A DNA stretch of 64,000 nucleotides, taken from positions 19,075,079 through 19,139,078 of the forward strand of contig CM049307.1 in the NCBI GenBank assembly GCA_026874595.1, written 5' to 3'. A model generated the notes under the pieces. That model made no database searches and was not told the origin of the DNA. It saw only the letters and a program-made list of their open reading frames with translations. Origin of the DNA: Sipunculus nudus. Lineage: Eukaryota > Annelida > Sipuncula > Golfingiida > Sipunculidae. This document shows, in pieces, positions 50,901 through 62,879 of this stretch. Every line of letters begins with the position of its first letter. Position 1 is the stretch's first letter. The position numbers and the translations under genes are program-made.

Positions 50901-53230
50901 GTCAGACTTGTGAGTTCGCGCCACATATTACTGTCGTGTAACTCACACAGTGACTTTGCTCATCCATATAATTGTGTTTGTCTGATATTAATATGATGAA
51001 CACATCAGAAATTTAAGGTGTCAATAAAAGTTACTCTAAGTGTAATCGATGGTCTAAAGCAGGATCGTTATCGAACCATTAATGGACAGTACCAATATTG
51101 TGTCTAAAACAGACAGACGTACTGTCAGTTAAAGCCACGCCTCTGTCTAGACAGTCAGAACAACTGTCAGTAGTGACTAAAGTCATGCCTCCGTCAAGAC
51201 AGTCAAGAGAACACTTAGTAGTGGTTGAAACCATGCCTCTGTCAAGACAGTCAGAATAACTGTCAGTAGTACCTAAAGCCATGCCCCTGTCAAAGCAGAC
51301 AGACGAACCGTCAGTAGTGTCTAAAGCCATGCCTCTGTCAAGACAGTCAGAATAACTGTCAGAGGTGACTCAAGCCATGCCTCTGTCAAAACAGTCAGAA
51401 TAACTGTCATAAGTGACTAAAGCCATGCCTCTGTCAAAACAGTCAGACGAACCGTCAGTTTTGACTTTAACCATGCCTTTGTCAAGGCAGTCAGAATAAC
51501 TGTCACTAGTGACTAAAGCCATGCCTCTCTCAAGAAAGTCAGAATTACTGTCTGAAATGACTCAAGCCATGCTTCTGTCAAAACAGTCAGAATAACCGTT
51601 AGTAGTGATTAGGCCCCGCCTCTGTCGAAAGAATAAGAATAACTGTCAGTAGTGACACGGGCCATGCCTCTGTCAAGGCATTCAGACGAACCGTCAGTAG
51701 TGACTAAAGCTTCTGTCAAGGCAGTCAGACGAACTCCCTGAAAGGGTAGTAGAAACCATGCCTCAGGTGAGACAGTTGGGAGAACCGAACTGTTAAAAAA
51801 ATTCCCTTTTTTGATTAAGTCGACAGAACTGTCAGTAGTAAGCTAAATCGCTGCTCTGTGCCAAGCAGAACAACCTGTAAAGATGGACTTAAAAAGTGCC
51901 ACATGCTTAATGTAGTGAGAAGTGGTAATCGGATCTAAATAAGGAGAGTTTTTTCAAATGAAAGCGGGTGTCACAGTCTGCAAAATGTCTTCCACGACTT
52001 TCAATATTGAAATCATATGACACTCCATGCCAACGCATTTAGAAAATTCAGTCAGAACCGGGGTTCATTATAAACTAGTGTCAGGGTGTGTATAATGCTA
52101 AGATCAAAGTCGTGGCTAATCAGTCACCGAAACAGTTGGCAGGTGTAAGAAGATATTCATCAAGGTAATCATGTTTTAACACAAGCGTAATAGTCATACA
52201 CAGAAACATTGTATTTCTTTAGTGGGCCGATGTGTGAAGCAGGGTTAAGCAAAATTAATAATACTAATTATACCACGTATGCCGAACGTGAGCCATCCAC
52301 ATTACCACAATTTGCTGATTACCAGTTCTGATGTTGATATCTGAAATATCTCTGAAAACCACCACAATTATTGTTGACATAATACATATGTTTCATTAGT
52401 GGCACAAATCCGAGAAATAGGTCGCTGATCGTAATAAATCGACCGGGTTATAAAGCGCCCGACATAAAGCAGAAAATGTTGTGATGGCGAAATGATCCTG
52501 TCAGTGGTTTGAGTTGAGTTTTTGTAAATGAATACCGGGACTTTTAACCGATTTTTTTAGAAAATACAGCCCCTTTCAAACTGATCGAAATAGTATACCC
52601 AGCGAAAACGATGAATTGTGACATAAATTGATACACCTCGTGTGCCAGGTGAAAGTATGTACAACATTTTTAAGAACTGAATATAAATGATTAAAATGTC
52701 ACAGTTGTAATTTTTTACATATTTTAAAATCAATGCCTCATTCCATCTTTTATGAAGAAGGTCGGAAATATACGAGAACTTTATTTGTTTCACAGTTTGT
52801 TTCAATTTTCCAATAAGATAACAGTTGTAATATTAATTTTTTTCATTTGAATTTTATATTAAATATTTTACATTACATTCATTTCCTTATGTTTCCATAT
52901 AAAATATTGAAAAAGCAGAAGTAACTAACCTGTGTATATGCTTTGTAATAGCGTCAGCGGCAACACCAAAATGGTGACCAATATGTCGGCCACGGCCAAA
53001 TTTGCGATGAAGTAGTTAGTGACGGTTCGAAGTTTGTGGTCTCTGAATATTACAGCAATGACCAGGCTATTGTTGACCACGCTGAGGATGAATACGAGTA
53101 GATACGCCGTGGACAGCAGGCCTACCATGTAGTCAGGAATCTTAAACAAGTCAAAGGCATGGACCGTCCGATTATCGGGCGCGGGAGTGATCACGTGACG
53201 TCCTTCAACGTCGTCTGACACGTTCCACAT
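44291..53230 (-). CDS. Receptor B: class A neuropeptide-type GPCR, 3 coding exons, 347 aa
   Basis: Coding exons on the - strand are 53230-52930, 47041-46942 and 44933-44291; the total of 1044 nt is 347 codons plus TGA. Landmarks are: sequons N3 and N20, TM2 LAVAD (D82), TM3 C109 and ECL2 C189, E133-R134-Y135, TM4 W159, ICL3 RVWKRQVRGMRG, TM6 LSWLPFY, and TM7 NPFVY (N311-Y315) after QWLGSANSC. In exon 2, 21 of 34 residues match receptor A by eye, and intron phases and exon 2 length are the same, so the two genes arose by duplication. The family points to a peptide ligand (orexin/NPFF/SIFamide-like group), but the ligand cannot be assigned. The two genes converge, with ~27 kb between their stop codons. 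Confidence 0.93.
45540..46400. other. Receptor B intron 2 with unrecognised repeat-like block
   Basis: A 156-codon open frame runs 46342-45872 on the - strand without an ATG start. The + strand shows a direct repeat, GATCCTGATATGACCCATGG at 46127 and GATCTTGATATAACACATGG at 46314. Probably a transposon remnant; no family recognised. Confidence 0.35.
46942..47041 (-). CDS. Receptor B coding exon 2 (ECL1, TM3)
   Basis: A 100-bp exon between acceptor TTTTTTACAG and donor GTGAGC. Encodes EWLFGPFTCR, TM3 and AVER, ending in phase 2. Confidence 0.93.
49404..50011. mobile_element. CpG-rich inverted-repeat element 3 (TAA duplication)
   Basis: The left end AGCCTGTATCTCACTGGGC and right end CCAGTGAGATACTACCT are inverted, and CTGCG/CGCAG continues the match. 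TAA lies at 49401-49403 and 50012-50014. The interior is dense in TTCGCAA, TGTCGC and CTCGCA words and has no transposase. It lies in receptor B intron 1 and is the third member of the group with 13432-14083 and 29591-30176. Confidence 0.75.
51100..51770. repeat. Tandem array, ~48-bp unit, about 14 copies
   Basis: The unit is GCCATGCCTCTGTCAAGACA followed by GTCAGAATAACTGTCAGTAG and TGACTAAA. Each unit holds short inverted words (CTGTC/GACAG). More diverged than the 48-bp array at 5213-6843 and unrelated in sequence. Lies in receptor B intron 1. Confidence 0.9.
52930..53230 (-). CDS. Receptor B coding exon 1 (N-terminus, TM1, TM2)
   Basis: Begins MWNVSDD at ATG 53230-53228 and ends ACACAG|GTTAGT at 52930 in phase 1. 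Encodes the N-terminus, TM1 (VVNNSLV) and TM2 (NYFIANLAVADI). Confidence 0.93.
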
Positions 53231-53324
53231 GATGGAGTTTGTTCTACACTAGTAGTCCTGGATTCATACCATTTGTTTCTTTTCCCATAAGTGATTTGTC
53301 AGCATCTTCTGATCTAGTCCATAT
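53231..53324 (-). other. Putative 5' UTR part of receptor B exon 1
   Basis: On the - strand a T-rich tract ending TTTTGTCAG (AG at 53326-53325) is a good acceptor 94 nt upstream of the ATG. The first coding exon may therefore start at 53324, with an unlocated upstream leader exon. Inference only. Confidence 0.35.
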
Positions 53325-53784
53325 CTGACAAAATAAGAAAAAATATACAAATTATAAAAAATGTATAAGCCTGCATGCAAGAAGCAGAATTTCATCAAAC
53401 TTTTTTTAATATAAGCTAATCATTAATATACGTTGTACCTGTTGTATGATGTACTTGCGATTTGCTTACCCTTGTTAACTGTAGATTTACCATAATCAGA
53501 CCATCGTAACTAGGACAGAAAGGTTGACTTTACATACATAAACTGCAATCCTTCATGGATTGGCCTTGGGCACATAGGATGCCCGGCCGGTGAGCTGTAA
53601 TTCAATAGAAACGTAACAACAAAGGCTGCGTGAACACCTCGCTGGCTGGTTTCAGTTCCGCAGAATACAGATGCATGGCTACGCTAACACAGTCATACTG
53701 TCAGAATCGAATCGGTCGATGATGCGAGAATGCAGAGGGAGCTATTAAAATTCGACCATAAACTGTCATCAAGCGGCGCTTGAA

Positions 53785-54385
53785 ACGCAGCTATGAGCGG
53801 ACCCAGGATGCCTGTTGAGTGTTTGTTCATTGGCATCTGGTTGGCTGCTTGTCACATCATACGCACGTTTTTTTTCAGCGGACAACGAATAGGATCTGGT
53901 ATCTAAAAGTTTCACAAACTGTCAACGCAGGCAGCATGAAAATCAGTTGCTTCTTTAGAAGCGCAAGATTGCCGCTTCCTCAGGAGCGTAAAGCCCCCGG
54001 GCCACGGCAGGACCTTGGCCTGTCTTTTTCTAAACGTTAGCTCTGACTGTAACAATACTGACATGCGCTGCTAATTTATGACCGGACTCATGCACAGTCG
54101 CGTAAACATGCAAACAATTTACAAATACACTTTTTGGCATACACTGAGTTGAGCAAGACATTATCAAAAGCATAGAAAAACCCTCTGAGTACGCTCCCGA
54201 GGCAGCGGAAATCTTGCGCTTCTAAAGAAGCTACTGATTTTCTCACTGCCTGCTTTGGCCGTTTATAATGCACTTAAACACCAGGTGGTGCACATTGGGC
54301 TGTGTGCTGAAACAAAACTGCTGATGTGACTAGCAGCCAATCAAATGCAAGTCAACAAACACTCGACAGGCACCAGGCTCCGCCC
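53785..54385. repeat. Long inverted repeat upstream of receptor B
   Basis: The arms 53785-53995 and 54180-54385 are imperfect reverse complements. The best block is AATCAG(T)GCTTCTTTAGAAGCGCAAGATT, and an outer block reads TTGGCTGCT-GTCACATCA. The spacer is ~185 bp. The arms carry CCAAT-like words. A fold-back transposon is likelier than a regulatory hairpin, but it sits within ~600 bp of the 5' end of the gene. Confidence 0.75.
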
Positions 54386-54559
54386 AGAAACCACGTGCGG
54401 GGCAATTCTCTCTGAGCTTGTGGCCTGTTCAAACGGCCGCCGATGCGATGAGCTCTCACTCAAAACGAAATGAACAACATTGGCTTCGTGTATTCCTCGC
54501 TTGGTTGGTAAACCGTGCGTCTTCCAGCACAGGGTCTCATCTGATTGGACCAAAATACA

Positions 54560-56390
54560 GTGCTCCCCTTTGGTGTAGAGTTTTTAGGATATAAGGTCAT
54601 AACAAACAGCGCTTACGATATAGGTAGTTGGCCTATGGGTAAAGCGCTGTGTAAAAGAGCGTAACCTCTGAGGAATATAATATTTAAACTGGATATGCGA
54701 TTCCTGAATGTCTGAATGATAAAACTGTCGACTGAGTGTCGAGCAAGCAATCTACGGGACTATGACTTCTATGACGAAGAACCTAAAATTCACACTATTA
54801 CAAAACATAATGATATCATGATAGTATTTCTGGCTGAAGTAATCATAGGACCTAAGATTACATACAATTACCATATACCATAATGGCATTGTAATAGTAT
54901 TTGTGACTGAACTAATCATAGGGGGCAATGAGAAATCAACTGCAAGGAACTGTGCTACCCTCTCCCCTCCCCCAATCAAAGATAATTTCAACGGACCTAC
55001 ATGTATTCAGTTAATGTTTAGGTAATACTTTAAGCATGCAAAAAAGAGTGCTATGAACCAAGTATAATCTCAGTGATAATACTAACATCCAAAATCTATA
55101 TTCAAGCAGAAAATACACTAATACCAATCAATGTTATAACAATAAAATGATTTTGAAAAGAGTCACATCATTGGGCAGACGTCAGACTTCTAATATAATC
55201 TAATCCCGGGAACGCCATGCAGTAAGTATGAAGCTAAATCAATTATCTCTTACCGTTATGATAGTCGTTCCTTCACATTCAGACTGTTGCTGTGAAGATA
55301 AACCCTTATATTAGTTTTTTTTTATTTGATAATTCATATTTTCGATTCCATTTTAAACACATCATATCTAAACTTACACCTATATAAACGTCCTTCTTTT
55401 AAAACTGGTAAATTCCATTTATCTCGAGTGTCATCTTGGGACGCCAGATCATATACAATCCCTGCTAATCATTAAGAGACCAGTCGCCAGTCTCTATCAT
55501 TTACCGATACCTTTTTGTAGTGGTTTCCATATTAGTTAGCTATAACACTAAGGGTTCTTGTCTGAACTTTTGATTTTTTATATATAAAAAATATGCGCAA
55601 TAAAAGAGTATTTCAATATAAATCTCTCGCTTGTAACCATACCGCAGCTATAGGCAGACATCGTTCAATTAGGTTCACCGGATGTAGACGCGACTATATT
55701 AAATCCAGACTGACTGCGGTATTACGCGACAAATCTTACTACTGTTATTAATTGCCTGGCGAAATTAACCTGAATTAAATATGACTCAATTTTTTTCAAG
55801 TAATCTGGGGTTTACAGATCTCATTATGGTATTCCCCAAGTGGCAAGGTATTAGAACAGATTCTTTTTTTTTTAATATTTATTTATTTATTTTGGTCTAC
55901 GATCGAGACCTGCTAACTACAGTTTACTTCAAAAAAGGAGAAGAAAATTTATAGAATTCTCTGAACCTGCCTGATTTCAGCTAATTATATATAAAAGTCC
56001 ATGTGATGAAAAATAACCATCGCAAAAAACTTAAGTTGGTTCTCCGCTTTGATATTTCGGAAAATATATATTTCGCTCTATGTACATTTTTAAATAATCA
56101 GGGTGCAAGTCTACAGACAAAGCTGCATATAATATGTTTCTGATAGAGTTCTTACTGTTGCTGCCTCAAGCTGAGCTTTTAGGTTCTCCTGTTTCAAAAG
56201 TGTAATTATGTAGACTCGAGCTTAAAACTCCTTCAGCCAGTTTCCCTACAAAATATTCGTAAACATAAACCAGGTACCCAAGGGTCTTGACGCTTAGCTT
56301 AACATGTCTAAAAAGATATTTTTTAATGTGGTGCTGTGACCTTGACTTTGTGACCTTAAAGTGAGAGAGTGCTTCCCCCACTAGTAGGTG
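54560..56390. other. Intergenic, no gene seen
   Basis: AT-rich; an imperfect ~80-bp direct repeat lies around 54800-54920 (TGACTGAACTAATCATAGG words). No domain-bearing ORF. Confidence 0.45.
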
Positions 56391-56399
56391 ACCCAAATG

Positions 56400-56885
56400 T
56401 GAAAAATAGACGGTTTGGAATCTTGAAGATCAGAGTCAAGATCACCAGTTTTCGAGCTCTTCTGAAAACTGACGGAAATACCTGGCTGGTCAAAATTTAG
56501 GGGAAAATATGAAATACTACTCCCGTTATCTCGTTCACAAGAACTATAAGATGACTTTGGCCTAGGTCATAATTTTTCGGTTCAGACAAATTATGCAGTG
56601 CTTCAAAGTTTGTGTGTATAATTTGACTGATTTGACCTTGAAAATCCTAGCCATAGTCAACATTTTTCGATCTCATCAGAGAACTTGGTTGAAATCACTT
56701 TTGTATCGAATTTGGGAACAAAATGTCCAGTGCTTCAAAAGTTATGGCGTACCAACAAGCCCCATAGCTCGGAGGACATACGTCGTAGAGAAGGGAGATA
56801 TTTTATTGACCTCCATGAACATTTAGTTGAAATTTTTTTCAGATCCAGCAATAACGATTTACGCCGTACCAGCGCCGTTGCTTAA
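56400..56885. repeat. Interspersed repeat with GACCTTGA and GTGCTTCAAA words
   Basis: Two diverged ~150-bp units (CAGTGCTTCAAAGTT at 56597 and CAGTGCTTCAAAAGTT near 56730) among GACCTTGA/AGGTCA words. Small ORFs here follow the repeat and are not called genes. Confidence 0.45.
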
Positions 56886-57224
56886 CCTCAGCGGATTTTT
56901 TATCAACTGATGGAAAAATATATGATGTGCGGCCTCCAGTATTATGCATGTGTCAAAGCGAAGAATTTAGAGCTTAGATTTCTCACAATATTCACATAAT
57001 ACTTCCATATTGATGGTCAATAATATTACTCATATTATTTTAAAACACAAGAACAGCCTAGATAAAAGGCAGAAGATTGTACGCTGACTTTTATATTGTG
57101 TTCACTTAGACCCGATATATACATAAAATCAACAATCATGCCATTTAGTATATACGCATATAGAAGGAAATGTCTCAAATCAATATTTAAAAAAATATAT
57201 ATATTTCATGGTGGTCAAGAGGAT

Positions 57225-57990
57225 TAGGTGATCTAACTTCTTTGTGTCCGGAAATGAACTGACAGGCCAACCCGATCACGGAAGACCTCCTCCATGTTGG
57301 ACACTTGTTCCTGCTGAGGTAGTTGCCATCCTGGTCCTGCGGACCTCACGTTTCCTCCTTCTGTACCTCTGTGTGCAGCTGCATGGCACTCTGTCGATCC
57401 TGCGCTTGACTTTCCCACGCATCTGTGTTTTTTTCCAGTGATGCTTTGACGCTGACCTCCGATGAATCTTCAACTAGCCACCAGTTCTTCATAAATTTCT
57501 CCATGTTTTGGGAGTCTTGTATCTGTCATGCACCTTGGATCGATGCAAGATGGTGTAGATTGATTAGAGGATGGCACGCGTAATGACCTCAGTGGCTGGA
57601 ACTTCATCTTGCCATCTAATGTTCATCAGCCGACGGAGGCAGGTCAGGTGAAAGTGATTCGGTTGTTTGGCATGACGTTTTGCATGGACAGTCCATGTCT
57701 TGCAGCCATTCAGCAGGGTAGTGATGACTACTGCTTTGTAGACCTGGATCTTGATTTTTCGACGTTGGAGCGGAGTCTACCAAAGGCAATACTGGTTTAG
57801 TTACTCTGCTGTTGACTCCGTCATCTATGTTTTCTGTTTTTTTTACAATGTGCTCCCCAGCTATGTGAATTTGTCCACCACCTTCAGATTTATTCTGTGC
57901 ACCATAATGGAGGGATCAACATATTGCTTTCCTGCTGCTGGCTGGTGAATCACTTCAGTCTTCTTTCTGCTGACTTCATTAGACATAAAT
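57225..57990 (-). pseudogene. LINE 3' fragment (RT C-terminus and zinc knuckle), broken
   Basis: On the - strand SRKKTEVIHQPAAGKQYVDP, DKFT*LGSTL, VYKAVVITTLLNGCKTWTVH, KQPNHFHLTCLRRLMNIRWQ and RSSVIGLACQFISGHKE match the C-terminal part of a common animal LINE type that ends in a zinc-finger-like motif. The Tyr of the FTYLG motif is a TAG stop (57863-57861), there are further stops and frame changes, and the 5' part is missing. Unrelated to the L1-like copy at 37478-42174. Confidence 0.8.
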
Positions 57991-57994
57991 GGTT

Positions 57995-59642
57995 ATCTTA
58001 GTTAATTGATCAAAAGATATATTTGCTGATTTATGTGTATAAGTTAGAGATTACTTTATGACATATAGTATTGTAATCTTGTTTAAATCCGAGATCGGTT
58101 TGGAGCCTGGTAGTTTTCAGTTGAAAGTTCAACATGTCAAAATATTCTGAGGAAAAGTTGGATGTGAACAGAAAAACGGAGAGGGCCGGAGCTCTGAACT
58201 ACAGATGGAAAATCATTGCTCAACATCGTTCTGGTAAACAATAAGTTGAAAACAATAAAAAAAAATGGTGTGAACAAATATTTTACACCACATTGATTTC
58301 TAAAATTAAAAAGGTAGATATAAAAAATAACCTACTAATGGTCACATATCGTCATATCTTATAAGATAAACAAAGCGATAGTAATAAATCTATAAATCTA
58401 GTCTTTAAGTTATTTTTGTATTAAAATTACAATAATCATGACGGTTACAAAGTAAAATAAAACAAGAATCGTTTATCATTATATATGTTATTAAACTCAC
58501 CAATAACCAATTATAGATGAATATATGATGAAATTAAGACAACAGTAATGGATCTTTTGACAATATCAGAACGTTATATCGTATGTTACTGTGCGAGTTC
58601 TATGTCGAGGGAATTAATTTAACCTTTAACAGCGTTTATTATGTCACAAACATTTAATAAAAAATTGTTTGTTCAAAGTTTCTTTTCAGTTCGCGCCAAT
58701 AATTCAATAATTGTCCGAACCAGACTTTTTTCTTTAATTATGGATGTAAATTGTTGATTCTATATATACAGATAACTTAAAAGATCGTGTAAAAAGAAAA
58801 CAAAATAATCCCGTACCAGTATAAAAAGGAAGTAAAGCTAAGGGAAAGTGAAGGGACATGCTGAACCGAACTAACAGGAGTTTTTATACAGGGAGATGAA
58901 GGAATACGAACCTGGACTATAAAAACAACAACAAAACACACCACTGATAGTCATTCATGTGTCAACAACGGCTGTCCGGTGTACATAAATATACACCTAG
59001 CTGAGATGTAACTGAGACATATAAAATAAACCTGACATGATTAATCTGCACAAAGGAAAACTGGGTTCTTGAAAGGGATGCATTTTATTGATGGTATCCT
59101 TTGTAATGAGACTCGTCCTACTAGAAAAGGCCAAGGCTGACGTCATAATACCGGCCTTTACTTTTGTATTCATACAATATGGATAGTAAAAACCAATATG
59201 CTATGTCTTTAAGCAATGCATATGAATGCTTAAACATGGTCCTTCACGTATCATTTTAAAATACTTTCATTCCTTTTCTTTCACATAGCGTATCATATAT
59301 TAATACTTCCATCCTTCAAACTTCAATATATCATGAACAAATGAATTATTAAATGTAATATATGAAGACTCCTATATAATTGCTTCACCGACTTATATTT
59401 ATCAATCCAATCAGGACGTTTAAACAGAATCCCAATCATGTAAGTGATGTTCCTCGAGGATACTCATTTGAATAGTGTTTTTTAATAAGAACATTTTTAT
59501 ACTAACAAGAATACAATTACTTTCCAACCCTGGATAGTTAACGAAAACAAATGAACCAGAAAATGCAACAGTATCGGTTTTTTTATTATAAGCAACATGA
59601 TCGGACATAAAAAAACATTTGAAGTAAGATTTGTGAATGAAT

Positions 59643-59692
<50 letters not shown>

Positions 59693-60300
59693 TACATCTA
59701 AACTAAAAAGATTAAAATTATATTAAACATAAGAGTTTATGTAGACCAATGAATATCGGCGTTAGTAATATACAAGAATCAACAGGGTAAGGCAGAATAG
59801 CTTTCAGAGCCCCTTGTCAACAGCTGCACAGTGGCAGTAAATTGAACCTCACAACCGCACTGTGTCATAAATGATTACCATCACCTTTCCCATTTTCAAA
59901 TAATCAAATACCTATATAGTGAGTCAGTCTGTATTTGTCGATGTAGATTCTGTGTCCGCCTGGCAAAAATCCCCGTATGCTCGTGTTTGTATTTTTTCTG
60001 CCGTTGAGTTGATTTCAGTTTTAATATTGTTATTTTATTTACAACTGTTAATGGGTCATATAATGTGACTCGCCCTTAAATTAAGACGTTCATTTATAAA
60101 CCATTCAACGGAGTCATTTACCTCGACGGACGGATAAATTATTTGTTTAAGAGGTGGCCATAATTTGCATATTTAATAAATTGCCCAGGTCCGTTATGAT
60201 GTCAGAAATCTACATACTGCCAAGGGACACATATTTCGTTCTACAACAACCATCGTGCTACGATTCTTAGGTCCTCTAGCAAGTTCACACAGAAGACAAC
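57995..60300. other. Intergenic, no gene seen
   Basis: AT-rich DNA with an (AT)n microsatellite at 59645-59690. Confidence 0.5.
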
Positions 60301-60327
60301 TCAACACGCTGTCTCCCCATATGAAAT

Positions 60328-60555
60328 ATGTCTCTAATACTAATACCTTCATGCTTTTCTGTGCTTGTGTTCATGATATCTAGTGATGCTCTCAGCATTA
60401 GCGACATTTCCCCCGACATGCGACAGTCTATCGAATGTCAGAGTGCCATACAATCCATCGTCGAGAACCGCAATGTATTGTTCTATAAGGCTGCAACCAT
60501 CTTCGACATTTTTATAAAGCCGCATAGCCTACAAGTACACTTTCACCTCAAGTAA
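60328..60555 (+). CDS. Hypothetical 75-residue ORF with signal-like N-terminus
   Basis: ATG 60328 opens MSLILIPSCFSVLVFMISSD, which looks like a secretion signal with cleavage possible after DALS, followed by a short polar region with one cysteine. No splice donor or poly(A) signal is obvious and no family is recognised. It could be chance. Confidence 0.18.
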   Translation: MSLILIPSCFSVLVFMISSDALSISDISPDMRQSIECQSAIQSIVENRNVLFYKAATIFDIFIKPHSLQVHFHLK

Positions 60556-61480
60556 ACGAGACCGATACTTTTTAACAACACCTACCATGTGTGAAATATC
60601 CCGTCAAGACTCAGTATATTGGTAAATCTCCCTGCACTTTTGCTTCATTTATGACCGCATACAGGCATGTTTCCCAATGGATACGTGGACGATAGCCAAC
60701 GTGTGAGGTGCACAGGTATAGTTGGTTACTAAAGAAATTGTATTTACATGGTGGTATGTATGTTCCCATGTATTCTTAAGTGTAAATTTATCACTTGTAG
60801 CCTAATGATAAAATTACAGGATGTGTACAATGATATCAGTGCAAGTGGGCGTCGCAGTGCAGAAATGTAACACTTCATATTGACAATCATCAGAGAGCAG
60901 AAAAGTCACAAATATGATATAGATATAAATTCATTGAACCCTCCACTCGCAACGGAGGTGTGATAAAAACATGTTTAATTCATGCTTATCTTGGACTGTG
61001 ACCGTAAAGACGGACACACCACACAAAATCTTGTCACATTGACGATAATGACATTATTCTTCTGTTTTATGAAAATGGACACGATATCATACAAGTTACA
61101 CCAACAAGTCTTTCATTCCCGATTGATTAATAATCTGAAGGAAGTGATGTTACACGCGGACATTAGTCACGTTAACGGCCTCGTTTCCATGTGTTACTTT
61201 AGGATAATTAACGTTCTTTCAGCGTCACGCGCCCGTGTACGTGTTCCTCCTAAGTAGCTTTGAGTACGCTTTAATAATGGTAATTACTGACCAAACCCAC
61301 ATAGCTGAACAAAAATATCGCAAACTATTTAGATCAATTAGACAAGCCGATTTTGTTTCGGGCAGAGCTTTCACGCCTCCTCTTTCTTTTATGCTACTGT
61401 TTACCTCGGGGGTAAGAACCTTAATGGACAATTCACCGAGAATGTTTAGCCTTGTGCGATGAAATGAAAGCAGGAATTTC

Positions 61481-61482
<2 letters not shown>

Positions 61483-61542
<60 letters not shown>
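61483..61542. repeat. (AT)n microsatellite
   Basis: Pure AT run of about 60 bp. Confidence 0.97.
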
Positions 61543-62665
61543 TGAGTGTAAAATGAAAGAATTAACAAAAATATATAATTTGGAAGAAAGTTACAACGAA
61601 GACACTTTGAGTGAAATAGTTTTTATTGAGTCTAAAACGGAAAGACCTTTATGAAATGGCAGAAATTATTTAGGACTCTTTTGAATTTTTTTCTCAGTTA
61701 AGAAACAAATATTTGGGGTAAACCTAAATGATTAAAAAGAAAAAAAAATGTCGAACTAAACGAATAATTGCAATATTATGCGGACTGATGACCGTATTTA
61801 TTTGCTAAAATATTAATCTGATACATCCATATAACCATATTGGTCTCACAATAATTAGAGAGCACTGGTCAGACGTTTGGAAATCACATATATACCATTT
61901 TCTTCTTTATAGATTACCTACTGGTAATTATTTAATCTCACCGGGATGCCACATAGCTCCGCTTCCGGATTCCCCCAGCTACTGTCTTTTAAGCTGTTGA
62001 TGGGGAGCTAAGATGATAAGTGTTTCTATACCATGTTACAACTGCAGTTCATGAGAGTAGGCCACATTGATGCAGAATTTAACTGGAACACCTTGTTTCA
62101 ATCCATATATAGACCAGTTTAGTCAACACGATATAGAACAAGTAACTTTGATATGCTTAACGTTTCCCTGTTCGTCAATTTACTAATAGAAACGGGAAGA
62201 ATTGCGTATTAATTGTTTATCAAGAGTAATATCTTATAATAAAAATATTAATATAAATACAACAAGATACGTAGATTTCTTCGTCTAAACATTTTATATA
62301 TTAATTACCATTGAGCGCAAAAGAATGTCTCATGATCAAAGTAATTTATATTAGAATTATTACCAAGTGTGTGAATGAAGGTTCTCTTTGAAGTATCCCT
62401 GTTTTATCCCGACTTCAAAAAAAATAATATTGACTAGAATAATATAAAGTTGATAAGTAATACTTGGCAGAGAGAGACATGCAATCAAACGCAGTCAAAG
62501 GAGTTACACATATTGTAGAATCATGCAAATGTAGTTATGCCTACCTGTTCCCGGAATGTGTTCAAGGAAACCGACCGGTCCAATCAACAGTTGGCATATA
62601 TCTTAAATATTCAGCTACATGTGTACTGATGTTGAAGATTACACCTGATAACTTATCGTGAACAG

Positions 62666-62872
62666 ATGTTAATGAGTATAATCAACGGCAATGATGAATT
62701 TATAACAGCATCCTGGGTGAGACGACATGTTGCTGGTTCTGATGGACAACTGTTAGTCGTGACTGACAGAGAAGGCACCATGTACCACTATACAGCGGTC
62801 ACCTATCAGCGCCGTAGTTGGACCACACACGATTGGATGTTCCGTGATCCACTAGCTAATGAAAACTCCTAA
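62666..62872 (+). CDS. Hypothetical 68-residue ORF
   Basis: ATG 62666 opens MLMSIINGNDEFITASWVRR and ends ANENS. The block 62490-62870 is richer in GC than its flanks, and another open frame (62464-62661) lies just upstream, so this may be a decayed exon or transposon ORF. No domain recognised. Confidence 0.18.
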   Translation: MLMSIINGNDEFITASWVRRHVAGSDGQLLVVTDREGTMYHYTAVTYQRRSWTTHDWMFRDPLANENS

Positions 62873-62879
62873 TTGACTA

